NCBI GenBank assembly: GCA_964648365.1
Contig: CAZYLK010000274.1
Span: 1 to 5,450 of the forward strand
DNA length: 5,450 nucleotides
From: SURF-32 sp964648365
GTDB taxonomy: Bacteria; Planctomycetota; Phycisphaerae; UBA1845
Direction of reading: 5' to 3'
Of this stretch, positions 1 through 5,450 are shown piece by piece. The stretch's first letter is position 1, and each line of letters starts with the position of its first letter. A program made the position numbers and the translations under genes. The notes under the pieces were generated by a model. It was not told the DNA's origin and searched no databases. It saw only the letters and a program-made list of their open reading frames with translations.

Positions 1-165
1 TTCGAGTGGAAGGGCGAGTGCGACGCGGAGTGGTTCACGGTCTGCGACGTGGGCCCCTGCCCCACCGACCCGGACAAGCGGCATTACAAGAACAACTGGG
101 GCAAGGAGGGTTGCTCGCCGGAACTGGAACTGCCCGGCCCGCCAAGCCGCGTCGATCTTAAGGGC
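1..165 (+). other. Cys/Trp-rich N-terminal segment of the giant protein
   Basis: The first 55 or so visible residues differ from the rest. They carry four cysteines (in GEC, VCD, PCP and GCS), the aromatic residues of FEW and EWF, and a KNNWG motif followed by a Pro-rich stretch (LPGPPSR), before the beta-rich repeats begin. From general familiarity with planctomycete exported repeat proteins, a W...NW...P...D/V-type lead-in is often found soon after the signal peptide. I therefore infer that this is close to the mature N-terminus and that only a few tens of codons are missing. The cysteines could form disulfides once exported. No named domain is recognised. Confidence 0.5.
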
Positions 166-3100
166 GCCAACGTCGAACTGGTTCACGAGAGCAACGTCGA
201 GATCACGAGCCTGGTATCCGGGGGACACTTGCTGCTGTCGCGGCCGCTGAGCGTCGCCGAGTCCGCGCACCTGGGCGACTTCACCTTCGTAAGCCACACG
301 CTCACGGCCGGCGGCGCCATCACCATCAGCGGCGACTTCAACTGGCGCGGCGGCGAGCTGATTGGAACCAGCGACGTGACGGTTCGGAACGCGGTCAACA
401 TGACCAGCCTGGGCGCCAAGACGCTGAAGGTTCCGCGGCTGGTGTGCGAGGGGCCGGTCCAGTGGCGCGACGCGGGCGACATTCAGCTTTTCGATGGGGC
501 GGTTCTGCAGAACCGCCTGACGATGACCGTGCGCAACGACGAGTGGATCAGCGGCAACGGCGGGACGCTGCAAAACGACGGTGCGTTCAGCAAGGTAGAC
601 GGCTTCGGGGCGACGCGCATCTTCGAGACCATCCGGTTCGTCAACGGTGAGACCGGCCGCATCGACGTGCAGAGCGGAGCGCTGCTGCTGGAGGGCGGGG
701 GCGAGAGCCGCGGCGCGATTGGCCTGTCGGGCGACACGACGCTGCAACTCAACGGCCGCGGCGGCAAACCCTTCACCATCGCGAACGACACCGCGATCGG
801 CGGCGAGGGACTGCTCTGGATCAGCGGCAGCGGGCCGGGTCTGGTGGTGGCGGACCAGAAGGAGTGTTCGGCAAGAAACGTCCTGCTGACCGGCAGCCTG
901 CGGGCGGATGGGCCGACCTATTTCGACTCGATGACGTGGCAGGGCGGGACCATTGAAGGGTCGGCGCCGGTCGAGATCAGCGAAGAACTGCTTCTACCCT
1001 CCGGACTCGCCTGTGCGATAGGCGGCGGCAAGCTGCGGAACGCGCCGGGCTCGATCGCGGAATGGTCGGGCAGCGGCGAACTGCGCATCCTGGCCGGGGG
1101 CGAGTTGCGCAATGGCGGCACGCTTGCTCTGCTGGGTCCGCAAAAGCGCCTTTCGTTCGGCAACGGTGGCGAGAAGCTGATCAACGAGGCGAACGGCGCG
1201 CTGATCGTGCAGGCCGACACCATCTTCGGCTCCGGCCAGCCGGGAACCGTCGTCAACGAGGGCGTGTTCAACATCCTGGCGCCGACCACGCAGTGCGAGT
1301 TCACCTCGGGCGCGCTGCTGGAAAATTCCCGCATCATTAACCTCGGCGCCGGCACGCTGATGCTTCGGGGGGGGGCAAGCACGGGGGGACTGATCGACAT
1401 CTCGCCGGGGACGGTTCTGCTCCTGCAGAGCCAGAGTTTCGCGGTCAGTTCGACGCAGTTTCCCGGCATGGGGCTGCTGCGCATCGGCGCGGGCGCGCTG
1501 GACGTGAAAGCGCCGACCACCATCCCGAATGTGGAACTGGCCAACGCCGCGGGGTCCGTCACCGGCCCTGGACCGCTGACCGTGACCGGCAAGCTCGACT
1601 TCCTCGCCGGCACGATGAGCGACCAGGGGCAGACGGTCAACCAGGGCGACATGACGCTGCGCGGCACGTCCGACAAGACGCTGAGCGAACGCACGCTGGT
1701 GAACGAACAGAACGCCACGTGGCGCGACTCGGGCCGCATCGTGCTCAGCAACGCCGCCGTGCTGGACAACGACGGCACGTTTCAGGCGGCGTCGGACGCG
1801 GTGATCGCACCGGTCAGCGGCGGCGGCACGTTCAACAACGACGGCACGTTCAAGAAGGCCGGCAGCGCGGGTTTGACCAACATTCAGACCGCCTTCGACA
1901 ACGCCGGCACGGCCGCGGTCGAAGCCGGAACGCTGCGACTGACCGGCGGCGGGACGAGCAAGGGCAAGTTCACCATCGCCGACGGCGCCGCCCTGGAAGT
2001 CGCCGCCAAAGACTACGTCCTCGAAGACGCGGCCGAGTCCACTGGCGCCGGACCGCTCAAGATCATCAGCGGGTCATTAACGGTTCCGGACGGTGCGACC
2101 GCCACAGCCGAATCGCTCGAACTCGCGGGGGGCGCGCTCAAAGGTCCGGGTGTGCTCAACGTGACACGGGCGATGGCCTGGACCAACGGAGCGATGCAGG
2201 AGTCAGGCACGACACGAATCGCACAAGGGGCGACGCTGTCAACGTCAGGCGTCAATCAGAAATCCTGCTCCGCGCGCACCGTACTCGTGGAGGGCAGCGC
2301 GACGATCGCCGGCGGGAACCTGGCGCTCAACGACGGCACGCAATGGAGCAATGCCGGTGAAGTCGAGGCCCCGGCCGAGACGGACTTCGTCCACACGAGC
2401 GGCGACGACGCGGCGTTTCTCAATGAAGGGACGTTCCGCAAGACGGGCGCGGGCGTAACGTCGTTCGGGGCAGGCGTCGGCTTCATCAACGCGGGCTCGG
2501 TGGAGGTACGGGCCGGTTCGCTGACCCTGTCCGGCGGCGGCCGCAGCCTGGGATCGTTCGACATATCTGAAGCCGCCGGCGTCGAGTTCGCGTCCAACTC
2601 TTACACACTGGACGAGGACACGCGCGTCACCGGCGCCGGTTTCGCCCGGATCGGAGCCGGTCAATTGCGCGTCATCGGCACCAACGTTGAGGTCGCCAAC
2701 CTGCGCTTCTCCGGCGGCGCGCTCGACGTGGCGGGCAAGTTGAAAGTGTCAGGCGCGTTCAATTGGTCGGAGGGCGTCCTGAGCGGCGCGGGAACCACCG
2801 AGAGCACCGGCCAGTTGACGATGAACACGGACGGCATCAGGGTATTAAGCACGCAAACGCTCATCAACGCGGGAAGGGCGACGCTTGGCGGCACGCGCCT
2901 CTCCATCCAGCGCGACGGTATCCTGCACAACACGGGAACCATCGACCTGCCGAGCGACGGCGAGGTTTTTCATTTTGCCGGCAATCCCGGAACCATCAGG
3001 AACGAAGGGCTGGTAGAGAAGACCACCAGCACGCTCACGGACATCCGATCCCTGGTTCGTTTCGATAATCATGGCTCGGGCACCGTGAATCTGCTGAGCG

Positions 3101-4347
3101 GAATCCTCAGACTGGCCGGTGGCGGGCGCAGTGCCGGCGCGTTCTTTCTGGCCGGCACCGCGGAGGTCCAATTTGCCAGTGACTACACACTGGACGGCGG
3201 CCGCTTCGTGGGCAGGGGTTTCGGCAGGCTGATGGCGGGTACACTGACGGTCGCCGGGGATGTCGAAGCGCAGAGATTCGAGATGATGGACTCAGCCAGG
3301 TCACTGGAAGGGCCGGGCGATTTCACCACCACCGAAACGTTCAACTGGCGCGGCGGCCGGCTCGTCGGCCCCGGCGACTTCATCGTCGCCAGCGGCTTTC
3401 TGAACATCACCGCCGCGCCCAAGGAACTTCGCCGCCGCATCGACAACCGCGGGTCGGTCGAGTGGATCGGCGGCGGCATCACCAGCCACGATGCGCTCTT
3501 TGACAACAGCGGGTCGTTTACCTCCATCCACACGTCCCAGACGCTTCGGTATGACGGCGTGGGCACGTCGCAGTTCGTCAACCGCGGCACCTTTATCGGG
3601 AGCGGCCTGAACGAAAACGGCCAAACGGTCATGAATGTGCCGTTCGTCAACACCGGCCGGGTCGTCAACCGCAGCGGCACGATCGTCTTCGCGCAGCCGT
3701 TCAGTCAAACGTCCGGTTCCATCGTCGTGGAGAATGGAGTTATCGAGTTCTCCCTGCCCACCAGCATCCGCGGCGGCACGGTGGGCGGAAACAGCGCGGT
3801 CAACGTCGCCCGCCTGAACAACCAGGGCGGCAAGCTCACGCCGGGGCAATCGGCGGGCGTGTTGACCCTTGAAGGCGACTACGAACAGTCGCCCGAGGCG
3901 GCGCTGGAGATAGAACTGGCCGGCTACGCTCCCGGCGACGAGTACGACGTACTGGTCGTGACCGGCGACGCTGCGCTCGGCGGCACGCTCGACGTGAGAC
4001 TGCTCGACGGCTTCGAGCCGCAGATCGGCGATATGTTCACGGTGATGACATTTGGCTCGTCAAGCGGCGCATTCGACGCCGTCCGCGCGCCCTGCGGCTA
4101 CGAGTTCGCCGTCCACACCAACGCAAATGACGTGACGCTGGAAGTCACCGCCGTCGGCGTGCCGATGCCCGGCGACTTCGACGGCGATTGCGACGTGGAT
4201 CTGCTCGATTACGGAATGCTGTTCGACTGCCTCACCGGCCCCGGCGGCGGCGTGCCCCAGGGATGCGAGCCGGCCGATCTGACAGGAACCGGCCACGTGG
4301 GACTCGACGACGTCGCGTTGTTCCAGCGCGCGTACACCGGCCATTGA
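1..4347 (+). CDS. Giant exported repeat protein with C-terminal dockerin-like domain (5' end outside window)
   Basis: Seen: frame 1 is open from the first base to TGA at 4345-4347, giving 1448 visible residues. A GTG at 49 could be called as a start, but the 16 codons before it are open and encode a Trp/Cys-rich stretch that matches what follows, and no Shine-Dalgarno precedes it, so the gene is treated as 5'-partial. Order: Cys/Trp segment (residues 1 to about 55), five complete and one degenerate copy of a roughly 195-residue beta-rich module (about 115-1260), a terminal beta segment starting LTPGQS (about 1279-1380), and a dockerin-like pair of calcium loops (1392-1437). There is no transmembrane helix, LPXTG or PEP-CTERM at the C-terminus. 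Known: Gly/Asn/Thr-rich repeats with GxLxVxG rhythm are typical of secreted beta-helix or beta-solenoid proteins, and dockerins occur on exported proteins. Inference: a surface or secreted structural/adhesive protein; no enzymatic domain is visible. A signal peptide is expected just upstream. The exact function is unknown. Confidence 0.9.
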   Translation, partial: FEWKGECDAEWFTVCDVGPCPTDPDKRHYKNNWGKEGCSPELELPGPPSRVDLKGANVELVHESNVEITSLVSGGHLLLSRPLSVAESAHLGDFTFVSHTLTAGGAITISGDFNWRGGELIGTSDVTVRNAVNMTSLGAKTLKVPRLVCEGPVQWRDAGDIQLFDGAVLQNRLTMTVRNDEWISGNGGTLQNDGAFSKVDGFGATRIFETIRFVNGETGRIDVQSGALLLEGGGESRGAIGLSGDTTLQLNGRGGKPFTIANDTAIGGEGLLWISGSGPGLVVADQKECSARNVLLTGSLRADGPTYFDSMTWQGGTIEGSAPVEISEELLLPSGLACAIGGGKLRNAPGSIAEWSGSGELRILAGGELRNGGTLALLGPQKRLSFGNGGEKLINEANGALIVQADTIFGSGQPGTVVNEGVFNILAPTTQCEFTSGALLENSRIINLGAGTLMLRGGASTGGLIDISPGTVLLLQSQSFAVSSTQFPGMGLLRIGAGALDVKAPTTIPNVELANAAGSVTGPGPLTVTGKLDFLAGTMSDQGQTVNQGDMTLRGTSDKTLSERTLVNEQNATWRDSGRIVLSNAAVLDNDGTFQAASDAVIAPVSGGGTFNNDGTFKKAGSAGLTNIQTAFDNAGTAAVEAGTLRLTGGGTSKGKFTIADGAALEVAAKDYVLEDAAESTGAGPLKIISGSLTVPDGATATAESLELAGGALKGPGVLNVTRAMAWTNGAMQESGTTRIAQGATLSTSGVNQKSCSARTVLVEGSATIAGGNLALNDGTQWSNAGEVEAPAETDFVHTSGDDAAFLNEGTFRKTGAGVTSFGAGVGFINAGSVEVRAGSLTLSGGGRSLGSFDISEAAGVEFASNSYTLDEDTRVTGAGFARIGAGQLRVIGTNVEVANLRFSGGALDVAGKLKVSGAFNWSEGVLSGAGTTESTGQLTMNTDGIRVLSTQTLINAGRATLGGTRLSIQRDGILHNTGTIDLPSDGEVFHFAGNPGTIRNEGLVEKTTSTLTDIRSLVRFDNHGSGTVNLLSGILRLAGGGRSAGAFFLAGTAEVQFASDYTLDGGRFVGRGFGRLMAGTLTVAGDVEAQRFEMMDSARSLEGPGDFTTTETFNWRGGRLVGPGDFIVASGFLNITAAPKELRRRIDNRGSVEWIGGGITSHDALFDNSGSFTSIHTSQTLRYDGVGTSQFVNRGTFIGSGLNENGQTVMNVPFVNTGRVVNRSGTIVFAQPFSQTSGSIVVENGVIEFSLPTSIRGGTVGGNSAVNVARLNNQGGKLTPGQSAGVLTLEGDYEQSPEAALEIELAGYAPGDEYDVLVVTGDAALGGTLDVRLLDGFEPQIGDMFTVMTFGSSSGAFDAVRAPCGYEFAVHTNANDVTLEVTAVGVPMPGDFDGDCDVDLLDYGMLFDCLTGPGGGVPQGCEPADLTGTGHVGLDDVALFQRAYTGH
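343..3345 (+). repeat. Five tandem ~195-residue protein super-repeats within the giant gene
   Basis: The aromatic position of a recurring motif (FNWRGGELIG and relatives) falls at 343, 937, 1600, 2179, 2764 and 3346. This gives units of 198, 221, 193, 195 and 194 residues. A second landmark, LxLxGGGxSxG, recurs at 694, 1369, 1945, 2533 and 3118 with matching spacing (225, 192, 196 and 195 residues). A third, FxNxGxFxK, recurs near 571, 1252, 1826, 2413, 2992 and 3568. Each unit reads: aromatic/GG/G motif, NxG turn, FxNxGxFxK, VxxGxLxLxGGGxSxG, a YxL segment, then GxGxLxIxxGxLxV. A degenerate sixth unit continues from 3346 to about 3780, with FAQPF in place of the GGG landmark. The DNA is well diverged, but 18 bases around the aromatic motif are identical at 337-354 and 3340-3357. 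Shorter beta-strand repeats nest inside each unit, as expected of a solenoid. Confidence 0.8.
1367..1375 (+). repeat. Homopolymeric run of nine G inside the coding region
   Basis: Nine consecutive G at 1367-1375 span codons CGG GGG GGG G of the second LxLxGGGxSxG landmark; a further six G lie at 1383-1388. This copy of the landmark reads LRGGASTGG and is one residue shorter than the other copies (for example LTGGGTSKG), consistent with a past three-base contraction of the tract. Losing one G would bring TGA at 1391-1393 into frame. Gaining one G would read through to TGA at 2358-2360. Whether it varies in the population cannot be seen from one sequence. Confidence 0.85.
3829..4158 (+). other. 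Terminal beta segment of the giant protein (LTPGQS type)
   Basis: After the last degenerate repeat the protein changes to a segment with GGKLTPGQSAGVLTLEGDY at its head, then LEIELAG, a GDEYDVLVVTGDAALGGTLDV core, and IGDMFTVMTF. This pattern (PGxSxGxLxxxGxY, LxxExxG, D.L.V.G.A.LxGxLxV, G..F.v..) is familiar from the ends of bacterial secreted beta-helix passenger-like proteins, including autotransporter-associated repeat proteins. It probably caps the beta-solenoid before the dockerin-like domain. A single Cys sits in APCGYEF. No beta-barrel translocator follows, so this is not a classical autotransporter. Confidence 0.6.
4168..4341 (+). other. Dockerin-like C-terminal domain (paired EF-hand-type calcium loops)
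   Basis: The first loop (4174-4209) reads DFDGDCDVDLLD, with Asp at positions 1, 3, 5, 7, 9 and 12, an ideal calcium-binding loop. It is followed by a short helix-like stretch (YGMLFDCLTG) and a Gly/Pro linker. The second loop (4276-4311) reads DLTGTGHVGLDD and keeps Asp only at positions 1, 11 and 12, with Thr, Thr and His at 3, 5 and 7, so it is degenerate. It is followed by the VALFQRAYTG helix. Three cysteines lie in or near the loops. Known: type I dockerins bind cohesins through two such calcium loops. In planctomycetes, similar modules end many exported proteins that are not part of cellulosomes, and their partner is usually unknown. Confidence 0.8.
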
Positions 4348-4363
4348 CCGCCACGATTCGCAC

Positions 4364-4381
4364 GTCGGCGGCCGCGCCGGC
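4364..4381 (+). terminator. Possible weak hairpin terminator after the giant gene
   Basis: Bases 4364-4370 (GTCGGCG) can pair with 4375-4381 (CGCCGGC) across a four-base GCCG loop. This gives seven pairs, one of them G-U, starting 16 bases after the stop codon. No T-tract follows, so it is not a canonical intrinsic terminator. Chance GC-rich pairing is a real alternative in this composition. Confidence 0.25.
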
Positions 4382-4391
4382 TCCACCGTCG

Positions 4392-4443
4392 GGCCACCCC
4401 GGCCACCCCGGCCACCCCGGCCACCCCGGCCACCCCGGCCACC
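4392..4443 (+). repeat. 9-bp minisatellite, (GGCCACCCC) x 5.8, intergenic
   Basis: Five perfect copies of GGCCACCCC run from 4392 to 4436, followed by a seven-base partial copy to 4443. On the minus strand this is five GGGG runs separated by TGGCC, which meets the usual G-quadruplex pattern. The array lies between the two genes and ends seven bases before a candidate -35 box. One plus frame would read it as Gly-His-Pro repeats, but that frame overlaps the dockerin code and has no start or context of its own, so it is treated as non-coding. Copy number may vary between strains. Confidence 0.95.
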
Positions 4444-4450
4444 GCACCGG

Positions 4451-4480
4451 TTGACTCTGCTGCCGCCGAATCGGTACGCT
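4451..4480 (+). promoter_or_regulatory. Candidate sigma70-type promoter of the second gene
   Basis: TTGACT at 4451-4456 matches the -35 consensus at five of six positions. After an 18-base spacer, TACGCT at 4475-4480 keeps the key T, A and final T of a -10 box but only three of six positions. Transcription would begin near 4487, giving a leader of about 60 bases before ATG 4549. The TTG at 4486 would then be too close to the transcript end to serve as start. Position and the strong -35 support it; the weak -10 limits confidence. Confidence 0.45.
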
Positions 4481-4538
4481 CGCAGTTGCTCAAGAGCGCT
4501 GCGCAGGCGGGACCGCGCGCGGAAGCGTCGAGCATGAT

Positions 4539-4544
4539 GGGGGA
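4539..4544 (+). promoter_or_regulatory. Ribosome-binding site choosing ATG 4549
   Basis: GGGGGA at 4539-4544 lies four bases before ATG 4549. Two other in-frame ATGs stand at 4534 and 4537, with GGAAG at 4521-4525 eight bases before the first. ATG 4549 is preferred because the signal peptide then has a basic n-region (MNPIRLNQRR) without the acidic GDD residues that the longer forms would add. The start is a choice among close options. Confidence 0.45.
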
Positions 4545-4548
4545 CGAC

Positions 4549-4629
4549 ATGAATCCTATCCGGTTGAACCAGCGCCGCACGACAGCGATCGCGGCGTGGG
4601 TGGGTCTGCTGGCGACGGGCGCGTCGGCG
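4549..4629 (+). other. Signal peptide of the second protein
   Basis: Twenty-seven codons give a basic n-region, a hydrophobic core from Ala13 to about Thr23, and the small-residue ASA just before Gln28, a textbook signal peptidase I site. The RR pair is not followed by the hydrophobic F-L-K-like part of a twin-arginine motif (it reads QRRTTAIA), so the general Sec route is more likely. The mature protein would start QDILVWSS. The absence of a Cys at +1 argues against a lipoprotein. Confidence 0.8.
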
Positions 4630-5430
4630 CAGGACATCCTGGTCTGGTCCAGCGGCAACTCCCGCGGCGGCAACACGCCCGGCGTGGCCGATTACCTGAT
4701 GGACACCGGCCACTTCGCCAGCGCCGTGGGCATCAACCAGGACACGCCGTTCAGCCTGAATGAACTGCTCCGCTACGACGGCGTGCTCTACTTCTCCAAC
4801 GGAAACTCCGGGCAGGACTCGGTCGGTATCGGCAACGTGCTGGCCGACTATGCCGACGCCGGAGGCTGCGTGGTGATCGCGGTCTTTTCCTGGTCCGGGC
4901 AGCAGACCAACACGCTTCGCGGGCGCATCATCGAGGACCAGCTCAGCCCGTTCGTCATGGAGGGCCAGTCGGCCTACAGCGACGTGGTCATGGACGACAA
5001 CGACGGATCGATCTTCTTCGAAAACGTCGAGACGCTGTCGGGGCACTACCACGACCGGGTCAAACTGACGCCCGACGCGATCTTGCACGGCACATGGGAC
5101 GACGGTTATCCGCTGGTGGGCAGTAAGGCCAACGTCATCGGCGTCAACCTGTTTCCCGATGACATCCACGGCCACATCGGCGGCGACTATCCCGACCTGT
5201 TCGCCAATGCCCTCCGCGGCTGCGACCTCGGGTCCACATGCAAGTACGTCATCAGGAAGAGCCGCCCCAGGCGCGGCTGCAACGCCTGCCCGGCCCCGGG
5301 CGAAACGTATGAATCCGCGTCGCCCTGCGAAGTCGTGCGCGACTGCTTCAAGAAGCTCGGAACAACCACCCACTGCCCCGACGGCGGCCCCGGCAGATGC
5401 AGGCTGAAGGGCAAACGCTCAGAGTGCTGA
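4549..5430 (+). CDS. Secreted protein with amidotransferase/ThuA-like domain and Cys-rich basic tail
   Basis: A 293-residue protein in three parts, ending at TGA 5428-5430. Residues 1-27 are a signal peptide: basic n-region with RR at 9-10, hydrophobic core IAAWVGLLATG, and cleavage expected at ASA|QD. Residues 28-224 look like an alternating alpha/beta domain: first strand DILVWSS, a YDGVLYFSN strand around Asp77, a GNVLADYADAGG helix-turn (95-106), strand CVVIAVFSW (from Cys107), LTPDAILHGTW near 172-183, and PLVGSKANVIGVNLFPDD (188-204) before FANALRGC. This order resembles the class I glutamine-amidotransferase-like or ThuA-like fold seen in planctomycete and myxobacterial secreted proteins; that is recognition by eye, not a search result. 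No G-x-C-x-G nucleophile elbow is visible, so catalysis is doubtful. Residues 225-293 are a basic tail with nine cysteines. A starting TTG at 4486 was rejected because it falls at the predicted transcript start. Export is likely; function and partner are unknown. Confidence 0.85.
   Translation: MNPIRLNQRRTTAIAAWVGLLATGASAQDILVWSSGNSRGGNTPGVADYLMDTGHFASAVGINQDTPFSLNELLRYDGVLYFSNGNSGQDSVGIGNVLADYADAGGCVVIAVFSWSGQQTNTLRGRIIEDQLSPFVMEGQSAYSDVVMDDNDGSIFFENVETLSGHYHDRVKLTPDAILHGTWDDGYPLVGSKANVIGVNLFPDDIHGHIGGDYPDLFANALRGCDLGSTCKYVIRKSRPRRGCNACPAPGETYESASPCEVVRDCFKKLGTTTHCPDGGPGRCRLKGKRSEC
5221..5427 (+). other. Cysteine-rich, basic C-terminal tail of the second protein
   Basis: Residues 225-293 contain nine cysteines (225, 231, 244 and 247 first, then five more, the last being the final residue) and many Lys/Arg (RKSRPRR, FKK, RLKGKRSEC). 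The preceding domain appears complete at FANALRG, so this is an add-on. In an exported protein, such spacing suggests disulfides or metal binding. The CNAC pair near 244-247 is a CxxC. I do not recognise the domain. Confidence 0.6.
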
Positions 5431-5450
5431 CGGCGCGATCGAACGGCCGC

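Noticed and set aside
49..51. GTG as start of the giant gene
   Set aside because: The frame is open to the window edge, the upstream codons encode a matching Cys/Trp-rich stretch, there is no ribosome-binding site, and no signal peptide follows the GTG.
918..1778. A 286-codon open frame on the minus strand
   Set aside because: It lies entirely inside the giant gene, is Ser/Pro-rich without domain signals, and is the expected antisense shadow of Gly-rich repeats.
4392..4443. Gly-His-Pro collagen-like coding repeat, or a CRISPR-like array
   Set aside because: The GHP frame is out of frame with the giant gene and lacks its own start. The 9-bp units are contiguous, with no spacers, so it is not CRISPR.
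4486..4488. TTG as start of the second gene
   Set aside because: It falls at the predicted transcription start and would place 21 mostly hydrophilic residues ahead of a good signal peptide.
4570..4590. Twin-arginine export motif
   Set aside because: QRRTTAIA has the two arginines but lacks the hydrophobic residues expected after them; a Sec signal explains the segment.
4990..5020. EF-hand loop at MDDNDGSIFFE in the second protein
   Set aside because: The Gly and Ile fall one residue too early for the DxDxDGxIxxxE spacing, and no paired loop is present.
4060..5373. A 437-codon open frame on the minus strand
   Set aside because: It overlaps the dockerin code, the minisatellite and the whole second gene. 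Its product has low-complexity GGRGGR repeats from the array and reads as an antisense shadow of GC-rich genes, while the plus-strand frame has a signal peptide and a recognisable fold.
5431..5450. Terminator or next gene after the second stop codon
   Set aside because: Only 20 bases remain, with no convincing hairpin, T-tract or start signal.

Overview
The window is strongly GC-rich and looks like chromosomal DNA from a planctomycete-type bacterium (Planctomycetota, possibly Phycisphaerae or an uncultured relative). This is inferred from protein style, not from a marker gene. A giant exported repeat protein ends in a dockerin-like double calcium loop with the '...ALFQRAYTG' ending common in that phylum, and a second exported protein follows it. 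There is no rRNA, tRNA, transposase, CRISPR array or recognisable defence system.

Layout. Positions 1-4347 (+) are one open frame that enters from the left edge, so the gene's true start and any signal peptide lie outside the window. The visible 1448 residues are a Cys/Trp-rich N-terminal segment, about six copies of a roughly 195-residue beta-rich Gly/Asn/Thr super-repeat, a terminal beta segment beginning LTPGQS, and a C-terminal dockerin-like domain. Positions 4348-4548 are intergenic and structured: a small GC hairpin, a minisatellite of 9-bp units (GGCCACCCC, 5.8 copies), and a sigma70-like promoter (TTGACT, 18 bp, TACGCT) directly downstream of it. Positions 4549-5430 (+) encode a 293-residue secreted protein: signal peptide, a domain resembling the class I glutamine-amidotransferase-like/ThuA-like fold, and a basic tail with nine cysteines. 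The last 20 bases hold nothing I can call.

How the genes relate. Both products appear to be exported and both are oriented rightward, but the second gene has its own candidate promoter, so they are probably separate transcription units. No shared pathway can be shown. The large protein is best read as a structural or adhesive cell-surface/secreted protein, and the small one as a secreted protein of unknown function.

The most interesting signals are a run of nine G inside the giant gene (a possible slippage switch), the G-quadruplex-capable minisatellite abutting the -35 box of the second gene, the long-period protein super-repeat, and the Cys-rich tail. I did not find convincing evidence of a wholly new multi-gene system.
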